Numbered from the stretch's first letter, positions 7,409 to 12,976 are shown. The stretch: 13,170 nucleotides of DNA from Thermoplasmata archaeon (GCA_021850505.1 JAJZLW010000055.1:1-13170), one strand, 5' to 3'. Numbers and translations: made by a program. The notes: a model not told the origin generated them from the sequence alone.

Positions 7409-7543
7409 CCAGTTTGTGAATGGATAGAGGAGCTCAGCATAATGCGGATGTTTTCCGTTTTTTTCAGGGAAGAAAAGATCTCAGGCGAGATCCAGCCTAA
7501 CCTGTTCGCTTCCTGCATCCTTTTTTGTCAAAATTGCTTTCAT
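7409..7543 (-). pseudogene. N-terminal part of the cupin gene, separated by TGA at codon 21
   Basis: From ATG 7543 the frame gives MKAILTKKDAGSEQVRLDLA, then TGA at 7483-7481, then DLFFPEKNGKHPHYAELLYP and on without a break into the cupin frame at 7408. The 24 codons between the TGA and the TTG look fully protein-like (HPHYAELLYPFTNWLWEIL), and the TATA box sits 27 bases before ATG 7543. The intact gene would therefore be 292 codons, 6665-7543. TGA is one base from CGA or AGA (Arg), GGA or TGG. A nonsense mutation or a sequencing error is most likely. TGA serves as a normal stop in other genes here, so general recoding is unlikely. Confidence 0.7.
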
Positions 7544-7566
7544 TCTAAGTTTATCTTGAAACAACT

Positions 7567-7597
7567 CTTAAAGATTCCCTGTTAGACCTAGTTTAAC
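7567..7597 (-). promoter_or_regulatory. Cupin promoter with an imperfect upstream dyad
   Basis: On the minus strand the TATA box TCTTTAAG covers 7574-7567, with its centre about 27 bases from ATG 7543, which fits a leaderless message. Directly upstream, 7581-7597 is an imperfect dyad, GTTAGAC-CTA-GTTTAAC, with 6 of 7 arm positions matching. It lies in the same position relative to the TATA box as the marR operator, so a regulator site is possible. Confidence 0.45.
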
Positions 7598-7686
7598 GAA
7601 TGGCTGACTGTAAGCGTAAATACTCATTGAAAATTTTCTTTGTGATTCCCGATAGAATGTAAAGTTAATTAGGTGTGTTTTGATCT

Positions 7687-8397
7687 TTGGATGTGCGCGA
7701 GGACAGTTTCTTCTTCAAAAGCGGGGACCTCAGATTAGAGCGACTCTTTTACGTCATGTTCGGCATTGAAATTCTTATTTTTCTGGTAGTTTCTGCGCTT
7801 CCCGCGGTGAATCCAGCGCTACTGATTGAGTTTAAACAGGAACAATCTTCCATTGATACACAGTCATACTTTCCCATGTTCTTATCAATATTTCCAAGTA
7901 ACCTGAGAGTTGCAACACTGGAATTCATACCTGCGCTTGGGACATATTTTTATCTTGATTCAATTGTTGTAACATCATATATACTTGCGCTTGAAGGAAC
8001 ATCCATAGGAATCTCAGGCATATTTTTGTTCCTGAGTCTTGCACTTCTTCCTCATACATGGCTGGAGATACCGTCATATGCAGTTGCAGCGAGCACCAGC
8101 ATCTACCTACTCTATTACCTTGTCAAAAAGAGATCTGATTTAAGATTTAAAGCAAAGAAGATTTTTTATATGTACCTTTTTGTTGCCTTGGAACTCGCAA
8201 TTGCAGGAGCCGTTGAATCCGCAGAGATTGTGTTTGAGGAAAATTATCCGTCTCCGACTAACATTGAGTATCCTTTTCTCATGTGGCTACCCTCTATACC
8301 TGCAATTTTAATACTTATCATATTGTACAAAAGGATCAATCATGCAGATTATGGCAAGGCGAACGATATCATTGAGCAGGCAGAGTTTCAATACTAA
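7687..8397 (+). CDS. SpoIIM/DUF95-family integral membrane protein
   Basis: A 236-residue protein with about five or six membrane segments: roughly 19-41, 74-100, 105-122, 128-146, 159-176 and 197-215. It shows the two signatures of the stage II sporulation protein M family: S-N-L-R-V-A (71-76) entering the second membrane segment, and L-P-H-T-W-L-E-I-P (121-129), the usual L-P-H-x-x-x-E-x-P. In spore-forming bacteria SpoIIM helps septal peptidoglycan removal. The archaeal homologues have no such target and their role is unknown. The start is TTG 7687, with an in-frame TGA just upstream (7681-7683) and AGGTG at 7671-7675, eleven bases away; GTG 7693 is an alternative. The C-terminus is hydrophilic and probably cytoplasmic. 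Confidence 0.82.
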   Translation: MDVREDSFFFKSGDLRLERLFYVMFGIEILIFLVVSALPAVNPALLIEFKQEQSSIDTQSYFPMFLSIFPSNLRVATLEFIPALGTYFYLDSIVVTSYILALEGTSIGISGIFLFLSLALLPHTWLEIPSYAVAASTSIYLLYYLVKKRSDLRFKAKKIFYMYLFVALELAIAGAVESAEIVFEENYPSPTNIEYPFLMWLPSIPAILILIILYKRINHADYGKANDIIEQAEFQY

Positions 8398-8512
8398 TGT
8401 TGAATAAGCGGGCTTGGATGAAAAGTTGATATTTTTGCTTTTATGTTAACTCCGCTTCCATCAAAGCAAGAGAGAGTTACCAAAGTTTATTCCCCTTTTC
8501 CTAAAAGAAATT

Positions 8513-8520
8513 TCTATATG
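8513..8520 (+). promoter_or_regulatory. TATA box of the zinc-ribbon protein gene
   Basis: The sequence TCTATATG is centred near 8517, 25-26 bases before the ATG at 8542, and no ribosome binding site lies between them. This fits a leaderless message beginning at ATG 8542 and argues against the TTG at 8533. Confidence 0.5.
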
Positions 8521-8541
8521 AAATAGCGTAATTTGTGGAAT

Positions 8542-8817
8542 ATGACTAAAATGGTTCACATCTGGGAAGTTAAATGCAAATACTGCGGTACACAGTTCGA
8601 GCACATTTTCAGGGCTGGCGACATATTGAGACCGCATGTTTTCAATGATCTCCGTTTCAAATGCATTAAATGCGGTAAGGTGGGTTATGATCCTGTCAGA
8701 AGCATAGGAAAAATGACACTCGAAGAGTGGCAAGAAAAGCATCCAGAGTTGAATCTGGAGGACCTTCCGGATTATTCGTATTTTGATGATTCTAGCATTG
8801 ATTCCAGTGTTTCCTGA
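8542..8817 (+). CDS. Small zinc-ribbon protein, function unknown
   Basis: A 91-residue protein with two Cys-x-x-Cys pairs: CKYC (12-15) and CIKC (41-44), spaced by 25 residues. Each is followed by Gly (CKYCGTQF and CIKCGKVGYDP), the usual zinc-ribbon knuckle. The C-terminal third is acidic and rich in Asp and Ser (LEDLPDYSYFDDSSIDSSVS). The start at ATG 8542 is chosen from the TATA distance; ATG 8551 (MVHIWEV) and TTG 8533 are alternatives. Such small zinc ribbons act in transcription, translation or as adaptor subunits, and nothing here narrows that down. It lies between the SpoIIM-like gene and another small zinc-binding protein gene, all on the plus strand. The stop is TGA. Confidence 0.8.
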   Translation: MTKMVHIWEVKCKYCGTQFEHIFRAGDILRPHVFNDLRFKCIKCGKVGYDPVRSIGKMTLEEWQEKHPELNLEDLPDYSYFDDSSIDSSVS

Positions 8818-8892
8818 TCTGAGGTATTATAAAGGGAATAGATTCTAAACGAAAAGGCTATTTACAAAAACTTGATCTCATTTTGAAGTAAC

Positions 8893-9174
8893 ATGGCGAT
8901 TTTTAGACGTGAATACGATAAGGATAAGGGTGTGGCAACCTACCATTGTGATGAGCATGGCTTCAAGGCATCGGATCCTGCCCACGTTGAAGAACACCTG
9001 AAACAACATGGCAAATCTGCTGCAGGCTTCTGGAAGAAGAGACATGATCATGAGAAAAATGTCACTGTTTATCACTGCGATCACCACGATTTTGAATCGT
9101 ATGACCCAATGGAAATTGAGGAACACGAGAGGTCTCATGCTCTGATGATGGGTGGCGGTTGGGGCATTCTTTAA
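8893..9174 (+). CDS. Small protein of two tandem C-H-H-H zinc-finger-like repeats
   Basis: A 93-residue protein made of two copies of a 43-residue unit. In copy 1 the putative ligands are C19, H22, H35 and H39; in copy 2 they are C62, H65, H78 and H82. The pattern is C-x2-H-x12-H-x3-H both times, that is, the C2H2 zinc-finger spacing with the second cysteine replaced by histidine. Further residues repeat in register: Y17/Y60, D20/D63, F24/F67, D28-P29/D71-P72 and E33-E34/E76-E77. Each copy is preceded by a basic or charged stretch (FRREYDKDKG; WKKRHDHEKN). The tail is GGGWGIL. Zinc binding is inferred; nucleic-acid binding or protein interaction would be typical of such folds. A TATA-like ATTATAAAGG (8825-8834) lies upstream. 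Confidence 0.82.
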   Translation: MAIFRREYDKDKGVATYHCDEHGFKASDPAHVEEHLKQHGKSAAGFWKKRHDHEKNVTVYHCDHHDFESYDPMEIEEHERSHALMMGGGWGIL

Positions 9175-9202
9175 CTTTCAATTTACAGCAATCAACAAAA
9201 AA

Positions 9203-9223
9203 TTCTTCATTTTTTAGTTTTTA
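9203..9223 (+). terminator. T-rich terminator after the CHHH protein gene
   Basis: About 35 bases after the stop there is a run of six T, then AG, then five T (CATTTTTTAGTTTTTAG). This is the usual form of an archaeal intrinsic terminator, with no stem needed. The dapB-like gene converges from the other side. Confidence 0.45.
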
Positions 9224-9292
9224 GAATTGTATGAAGCAACAATTTCAATCAATGAGCTTCTGTATTTGGGGAAAATAAAATTGTTTTGAAAA

Positions 9293-10099
9293 TTAGAACA
9301 TTTCAAGCAGCGAGTCCATTCCCCTGACCAGGCCATGCATGTTTTTTACTTTCCTGGCTGCTATTAAAGTGCCCTTGATATACGGTTCGGCGCCGCTACC
9401 GCCCTCAAACCTTATGGTTAATCTTTCGTCTGGGTTTCCAAACATGACCTCTGCACCTATTATGTACCCTGGCAATCTGATGGAATGTGTCTGTATCCCA
9501 TTGAGTGAAAGACCCCTGCTTTCCGCATGTCCCTTTGTGCTTTTGACAGGTATCTCTATATCTGGCCGTTTTACCTTATACAGGCGATTTCCCAGCTCGA
9601 GAGCTGTGCCACTCGGAGAATCGATCTTGCTATCCGAGGCAAAGTCTATAATTTCCCAGCTTTTCATGAACCTGGCTGCGATCTCTGAGAAATGAAGAGC
9701 GAGTGCGGCTGAAACTGAATAGTTCCCGGCAGCAAACACACCTACACCTTTCTTTCTGGAAAGATTATCTATTTCCTCATAGTCTGCATCAGATAAACCG
9801 GAAGTACCGATGACAACATTAACGCCACGATCAATTGCTTTTTCAACATTTGATTTGACAATATCAGGTGATGTGTAGTCTATGAGAACGTCAGCTGTCT
9901 TGTTAAGGGCTTCTGAAACTGATTCGGAGATAGTGAGAGTAAAACCTGGTATGTCGAGTATTTTTCCTAGATCCTTGCCAGAATTTTTTCTGGAAACACC
10001 ACCTACAAGATCAAAATCAACTGAATTAATGACTGCACGTGCAAGTGGCTTTCCAACCCAGCCGGTGACTCCCGCTATACATAATCTAATTTTTTCCAT
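9293..10099 (-). CDS. DapB-family reductase (dihydrodipicolinate reductase-like) lacking the catalytic histidine
   Basis: A 268-residue protein (from ATG 10099) with the two-domain layout of 4-hydroxy-tetrahydrodipicolinate reductase. The N-terminal NAD(P)-binding glycine motif is IAGVTGWVGKPLA (8-20); DYTSPDIV and VIGTSGLS follow. The substrate segment is FASDSKIDSPSGTALELG. Compared with E. coli DapB (HHRHKVDAPSGTA), the Lys (158 here) and PSGTA are kept, but the catalytic His159 position is Ala and the neighbouring His residues are Ser or Asp. The C-terminal TIRFEGGSGAEPYIKGTLIA and GLVRGMDSLL fit a divergent DapB-like subgroup. No other lysine-pathway gene is nearby. Classical DapB activity is therefore doubtful, and a related imine or enone reduction is possible. 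ATG 10099 is preferred to TTG 10108. Confidence 0.82.
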   Translation of the reverse strand: MEKIRLCIAGVTGWVGKPLARAVINSVDFDLVGGVSRKNSGKDLGKILDIPGFTLTISESVSEALNKTADVLIDYTSPDIVKSNVEKAIDRGVNVVIGTSGLSDADYEEIDNLSRKKGVGVFAAGNYSVSAALALHFSEIAARFMKSWEIIDFASDSKIDSPSGTALELGNRLYKVKRPDIEIPVKSTKGHAESRGLSLNGIQTHSIRLPGYIIGAEVMFGNPDERLTIRFEGGSGAEPYIKGTLIAARKVKNMHGLVRGMDSLLEMF

Positions 10100-10148
10100 C
10101 GTAATCAATACCGAGAGATTATTATTACTTATCTTGTGCGTTAATAGA

Positions 10149-10166
10149 CATATAAAAAAAACAACC
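10149..10166 (-). promoter_or_regulatory. TATA box of the dapB-like gene, with an upstream T-run
   Basis: On the minus strand eight T residues run straight into TATATG. The TATATG element (about 10156-10150) predicts a transcript start near 10127, a leader of about 28 bases. The T-run directly before it may also end transcription of the upstream winged-helix gene, which reads in the same direction. Confidence 0.45.
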
Positions 10167-10233
10167 CCGTCCGAATTAAAAATAATATGCCAACTTGTAA
10201 TAAATTAACAGCGTGCTGTGGACAGGATCGTCT

Positions 10234-10851
10234 TTAAATTTTTATGGGAGCTCTATTTTTCGATGTTCTGCTTTCATATGATGTAATTATTTTGACCAGT
10301 TCCTTTCCTGTTTCTGTTAATCTATATACATTTAAGGACCTAAGTGAAAACTGCATTTTGACGAGATTCGACGCCTCTAGAATTCTTATGTTTCTGTCAA
10401 CCTCTTTCCAGTCAGTATTTGTAATCTTTACAATTTCATTTCTCAGTTTTGGCGTTTCCAGTGCCTGCATTATTGCAAGCCTCCTTGGTCCTCCACGGCT
10501 GGAAAATATCCTGTATATGTCCCGATCAAAACCTTCTTTGTCGATCATTTTTCTAAGTGTTCCATTAAATTGAAGCCTTTTTGTTGATATGATTTCATAT
10601 ACAGTTAAAACCCAGCCAAGTATTCCAATGTAGATTGTAACAGCTAATAAGGATCTACTTATATCATCTCTGGATTCAGCTGGTCCAGCATATAAGCCAT
10701 ACGAACCCAGTACTGATAGGTTTTTCATTGTGAGAAAGAGAAAGATTGCATATAGAGAGACTATCGCAGAAATAGCGGCTAAGATCAATATTTTTGCATG
10801 TTCCCTCTTCACGTTGTTTTCAGTTCTACCTTTTATATTAACATTTCCCAT
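10234..10851 (-). CDS. Membrane-anchored winged-helix transcriptional regulator
   Basis: A 205-residue protein with two membrane segments (about 20-42 and 66-88), a short outside loop with GLYAGPAESRDD, and a C-terminal cytoplasmic winged-helix domain (about 118-193). The domain begins RGGPRRLAIMQAL, typical of ArsR-like archaeal regulators. The recognition-helix region is WKEVDRNIRILEASNLV (148-164) and the wing ends with NVYRLTETGKELV. This is a one-component membrane regulator that could sense the envelope or exterior. It is divergent from a secreted protein gene whose start lies 44 bases away. A perfect inverted repeat (10843-10865) overlaps its own ATG, suggesting autorepression. GTG 10812 (VKREHAK) is an alternative start behind an internal TATAAAAGG. 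Confidence 0.85.
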   Translation of the reverse strand: MGNVNIKGRTENNVKREHAKILILAAISAIVSLYAIFLFLTMKNLSVLGSYGLYAGPAESRDDISRSLLAVTIYIGILGWVLTVYEIISTKRLQFNGTLRKMIDKEGFDRDIYRIFSSRGGPRRLAIMQALETPKLRNEIVKITNTDWKEVDRNIRILEASNLVKMQFSLRSLNVYRLTETGKELVKIITSYESRTSKNRAPIKI

Positions 10852-10865
10852 ATTCTATGGGAAAT
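10843..10865. promoter_or_regulatory. Perfect inverted repeat, probable operator of the divergent pair
   Basis: ATTTCCCAT (10843-10851) and ATGGGAAAT (10857-10865) form a perfect 9-bp inverted repeat with a 5-base spacer. The left arm contains the ATG of the winged-helix gene (10851-10849), so a protein bound here would block its initiation region. For the secreted-protein gene on the plus strand the site lies just upstream of its TATA region. Recognition by the adjacent winged-helix protein is inference. Confidence 0.6.
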
Positions 10866-10867
10866 CC

Positions 10868-10878
10868 GTCTATATCTG
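10868..10878. promoter_or_regulatory. TATA-like element shared by the divergent genes
   Basis: GTCTATATCTG contains an AT core (centre 10873) readable on both strands. It lies exactly midway between ATG 10851 (minus) and ATG 10895 (plus), 22 bases from each. That is slightly short for leaderless starts but fits ATG 10901 on the plus strand at 28 bases. It may serve both directions or only the plus gene. Confidence 0.4.
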
Positions 10879-10894
10879 TTATCGATACTATACT

Positions 10895-11662
10895 ATGAAC
10901 ATGAAGGTAGTGTATGCTTTGATTATATCATCGATGATCATGGTCTCTGGAATAGCTACCTTGCTGCATGTGGATACGAGCCAAATCACAGGTCATAATC
11001 CTTCCTTTTCTGACCTGAAAACGGGCGCACACATCATGATTACAGAAAAGGACACAAAAATGCTCGGAGGGGCCATGATAACAAGTTTCAAGAATAATGG
11101 ATACTATGCAGTCATTTACAATCTGTATCTGCCGATTACATCTATTATTACAGGAAGCTGGATTTCTTCGGTTAACTCATTGGTATGGATAGAGGGGGTA
11201 AATGAGGCATATATGGAAGCTCCATATCCACATTCTACACAGGGTTACCTCAACCAGTCTCTTTTACCGGGAAATTATAAATTGATTTTTGGAGGAAGCT
11301 CATGCGATGTAATAACAATTATGAGCTCCATGCAAATAAATAGTTATATACCCAGTCGGGTTGGAACTTTTAACATAGAGTCCGGGACATACATTAATTC
11401 AAGCACAAGTTACACATTTTACCTCAATAAAACTGCAGAGCTGGTTGGATCTCTGGTCACGCCTCCTGGTATATTCTCGATCTCACTATACACAAATGGT
11501 TCGGGGTTTACTCTAAACTGTTTTAATTCATCTGCAAAATCAACAATCATATCTTTTAAACTTGGGTCAAATTCAGAAATATTTGGCCCAGGCAACTACA
11601 CACTTACATTGAGCGGCGGATTCTATGTCACCGAGACTTTAGAATTCCTATATTTTTACTAG
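10895..11662 (+). CDS. Secreted or signal-anchored hypothetical protein
   Basis: A 255-residue protein. It begins MNMKVVYALIISSMIMVSG, a short basic N-terminus and a hydrophobic segment (about 4-24), followed by a beta-rich, Ser/Thr/Asn/Gly-rich exterior with six N-glycosylation sequons (NQS, NSS, NKT, NGS, NSS, NYT). The segments SLLPGNYKLIFGG and FGPGNYTLTLSGG resemble each other, as do the strands around them, so the body may be two related beta domains. No catalytic motif is visible. The frame stays open upstream to 10730, but that part overlaps the opposite gene; ATG 10895 or 10901 fits the promoter and signal sequence. It is divergently paired with the membrane winged-helix regulator, which probably controls it. 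Confidence 0.8.
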   Translation: MNMKVVYALIISSMIMVSGIATLLHVDTSQITGHNPSFSDLKTGAHIMITEKDTKMLGGAMITSFKNNGYYAVIYNLYLPITSIITGSWISSVNSLVWIEGVNEAYMEAPYPHSTQGYLNQSLLPGNYKLIFGGSSCDVITIMSSMQINSYIPSRVGTFNIESGTYINSSTSYTFYLNKTAELVGSLVTPPGIFSISLYTNGSGFTLNCFNSSAKSTIISFKLGSNSEIFGPGNYTLTLSGGFYVTETLEFLYFY

Positions 11663-11874
11663 AAACATCACATATGCTGAAAAGTATAGAAATGGACAAA
11701 ATAGTTTTACAGATTCTATGTAATATTGAAAAGTGATATTTGCTTTGTTGGGCCATAATTGCAATTGTATTTAAAAATACCTCTCTGTAAAACTTCACAA
11801 ACTATTGCTGATATGAAGAATTGCATTCAATATATATCATGTTCCATTTTGAAAGACCTGCACAAAAGATCTAC
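11663..11874. other. Convergent intergenic stretch, nothing definite
   Basis: About 210 bases separate the 3' ends of the secreted protein gene and the PIN toxin gene. There is no clear terminator stem. A TATA-like ATTTAAAAATAC (11769-11780) precedes a 33-codon frame (ATG 11813) that runs antisense into the toxin's 3' end; I do not call it a gene. Confidence 0.4.
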
Positions 11875-12366
11875 TTATAAAATATACGACACTTTTATCC
11901 CTGTTGAGCTGTAAATTTCTGATTTATAACCTTCAAATTCCTTGTCCCTGGTGACGAATTCTATGTCTGATTTTGTTGCATCCCCTATTGCATACGCGTA
12001 AGAGATATGAAGTAAATCAAGCGTTCTCAATGGAACATCTTTTATAAGTTCAATAGCGAAAGAAATTATATTGCCATACTTTCCAATAGGTGTTTCGATA
12101 TTGGCTTGCTGAAGAGGAATAAAGAGGAGATCAAACTTTTGAATAATATAGAGAATTACTGCATACCAGCTGGAGGTTCTGTCCCCAGAAATTTCATCCA
12201 TGAGCTTCACGACATTCTTATTTCTAGAGAGAGCTGAACTAAGTTCGGCGGTAACTAGTTCAGAAATAATCTTCCCTTTAGCTTTGAGGGCTTTGTTAGA
12301 GATTATGCTTGATGTATCTTTTGGATCAAGTGCAGAGATAATCACGCTGGTATCAATGTATTTCAA
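11875..12366 (-). CDS. vapC: PIN-domain toxin, VapC type
   Basis: A 163-residue PIN-domain ribonuclease. The four acidic residues that bind metal are visible: D5 in YIDTSVII, E41 in VTAELSSAL, D117 in TLDLLHISYA and D141 in FVTRDKEFEGY. It is about 30 residues longer than many VapC toxins, with extra sequence between E41 and D117 (roughly residues 60-100). VapC proteins cleave RNA, often tRNA or rRNA, and are held inactive by the antitoxin. The start is TTG 12366, overlapping the antitoxin stop as TTGA (TTG start, TGA stop). This gives translational coupling and keeps toxin below antitoxin. The role (stress response, element maintenance or defence) cannot be read from sequence. Confidence 0.9.
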   Translation of the reverse strand: MKYIDTSVIISALDPKDTSSIISNKALKAKGKIISELVTAELSSALSRNKNVVKLMDEISGDRTSSWYAVILYIIQKFDLLFIPLQQANIETPIGKYGNIISFAIELIKDVPLRTLDLLHISYAYAIGDATKSDIEFVTRDKEFEGYKSEIYSSTGIKVSYIL

Positions 12367-12626
12367 CTGAATCTGTCCCTGTTAGCGAGAAGGTAGGTTA
12401 GACCTCCTGATAATAAAATAGGGTTTCTACCTGTTGATCTCTCTATAGCCGTAAGCCTCTCAACTTTTTCAAAAACTTCCGGAAATTTTTCAGCCGCGGT
12501 TATTCCCATTGATAAGATATACCTGAGCGCCTCACTTTTAGTCTTGAAAAGCCCTGACCTGATCAATTTATTTACAAACTTATTGGTATCTTCATCAATT
12601 CTAATCTGAATAGTTTTTTTTGCCAT
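12363..12626 (-). CDS. vapB: Ribbon-helix-helix antitoxin, VapB type
   Basis: An 87-residue protein with an N-terminal ribbon-helix-helix DNA-binding domain. The strand is KTIQIRIDED (4-13), helix 1 TNKFVNKLIRSG, a turn at LFKTKSEA, and helix 2 EALRYILSMGI (32-42). The C-terminal part (AEKFPEVFEKVERLTAIERSTG, then a tail) is the likely toxin-binding segment. It precedes and overlaps the PIN toxin gene by four bases, the standard antitoxin-first order. A perfect 22-bp palindrome covers its ATG and expected transcript start, which indicates autoregulation by the antitoxin or the toxin-antitoxin complex. Confidence 0.9.
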   Translation of the reverse strand: MAKKTIQIRIDEDTNKFVNKLIRSGLFKTKSEALRYILSMGITAAEKFPEVFEKVERLTAIERSTGRNPILLSGGLTYLLANRDRFS

Positions 12627-12646
12627 TACAATTACGTAATTGTAAT
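12625..12646. promoter_or_regulatory. Perfect 22-bp palindrome, operator of vapBC
   Basis: The two halves are ATTACAATTAC and GTAATTGTAAT with no spacer and no mismatch. Each half contains ATTAC-like repeats (ATTAC, AATTAC), as expected for the short half-sites of ribbon-helix-helix proteins. The left end includes two bases of the antitoxin ATG. Bound protein would cover the transcript start and the start codon. Confidence 0.8.
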
Positions 12647-12647
12647 T

Positions 12648-12658
12648 AAGTATATTTA
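12648..12658 (-). promoter_or_regulatory. TATA box of vapBC
   Basis: On the minus strand AAATATACTTA is centred at about 12653, 26-27 bases before ATG 12626, with the operator palindrome in between. No ribosome binding site is visible, so the message is probably leaderless. Confidence 0.55.
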
Positions 12659-12976
12659 GTACTACTATTTCTTCAGACCTTTGTTAGCCCATTCAATTAG
12701 TTGCCAAATTAAAGATGAACAATAGCATCAGGCAGTCCACTTCACTTGGCTATAACAGGAGATTCTTACTGCCCCGGATCAGAGAGGCGAAAAAAATTAG
12801 CTGGTTTACTTTCATTTATCTTACGAAATAGGCTATTTTCTGTCCTTTTCAGCCATCGCGCATTATCCTGGATATAGCAAATGGCTTGAGAGTTTTATGC
12901 CTTCATATTGCGGATAACATACCACTGCGGTTGTTAATTGCAGAAGATTACAGCTAATTTGTCATGAGAAAGACCT
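12659..12976. other. Geneless stretch with decayed-looking frames
   Basis: No intact gene. On the plus strand a frame from ATG 12715 runs 38 codons to TAG 12829-12831 and then stays open in the same frame to about 12954 (AIFCPFQPSRIILDIANGLRV...). On the minus strand, 12665-12727 ends in a protein-like tail (SSLIWQLIEWANKGLKK). These could be remnants of inactivated genes, perhaps of a mobile element next to the toxin-antitoxin pair, or chance. No terminal inverted repeats or target duplications are visible. Confidence 0.35.

Noticed and set aside
7481..7483. TGA in the cupin gene as selenocysteine or general TGA recoding
   Set aside because: TGA ends other genes here (MFS, zinc ribbon, vapB), no SECIS-like stem is evident, and the serine tRNA with anticodon UGA reads UCA, not UGA.
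8461..9138. Minus-strand frames opposite the two small zinc-binding proteins
   Set aside because: The plus-strand frames have paired Cys/His motifs and promoters; the opposite frames show neither.
10208..10219. Small hairpin ACAGC-GT-GCTGT downstream of the winged-helix gene
   Set aside because: The stem is too short and has no adjoining T-run; the T-rich stretch further on is the better terminator candidate.
10730..10894. N-terminal extension of the secreted protein by 55 codons
   Set aside because: It lies over the start of the opposite winged-helix gene and upstream of the promoter, and it would bury the signal sequence.
11813..11914. 33-codon plus-strand frame behind a TATA-like element
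   Set aside because: Short, no ribosome binding site, overlaps the toxin 3' end on the other strand and shows no recognisable features; TATA-like runs are common in this AT-rich DNA.
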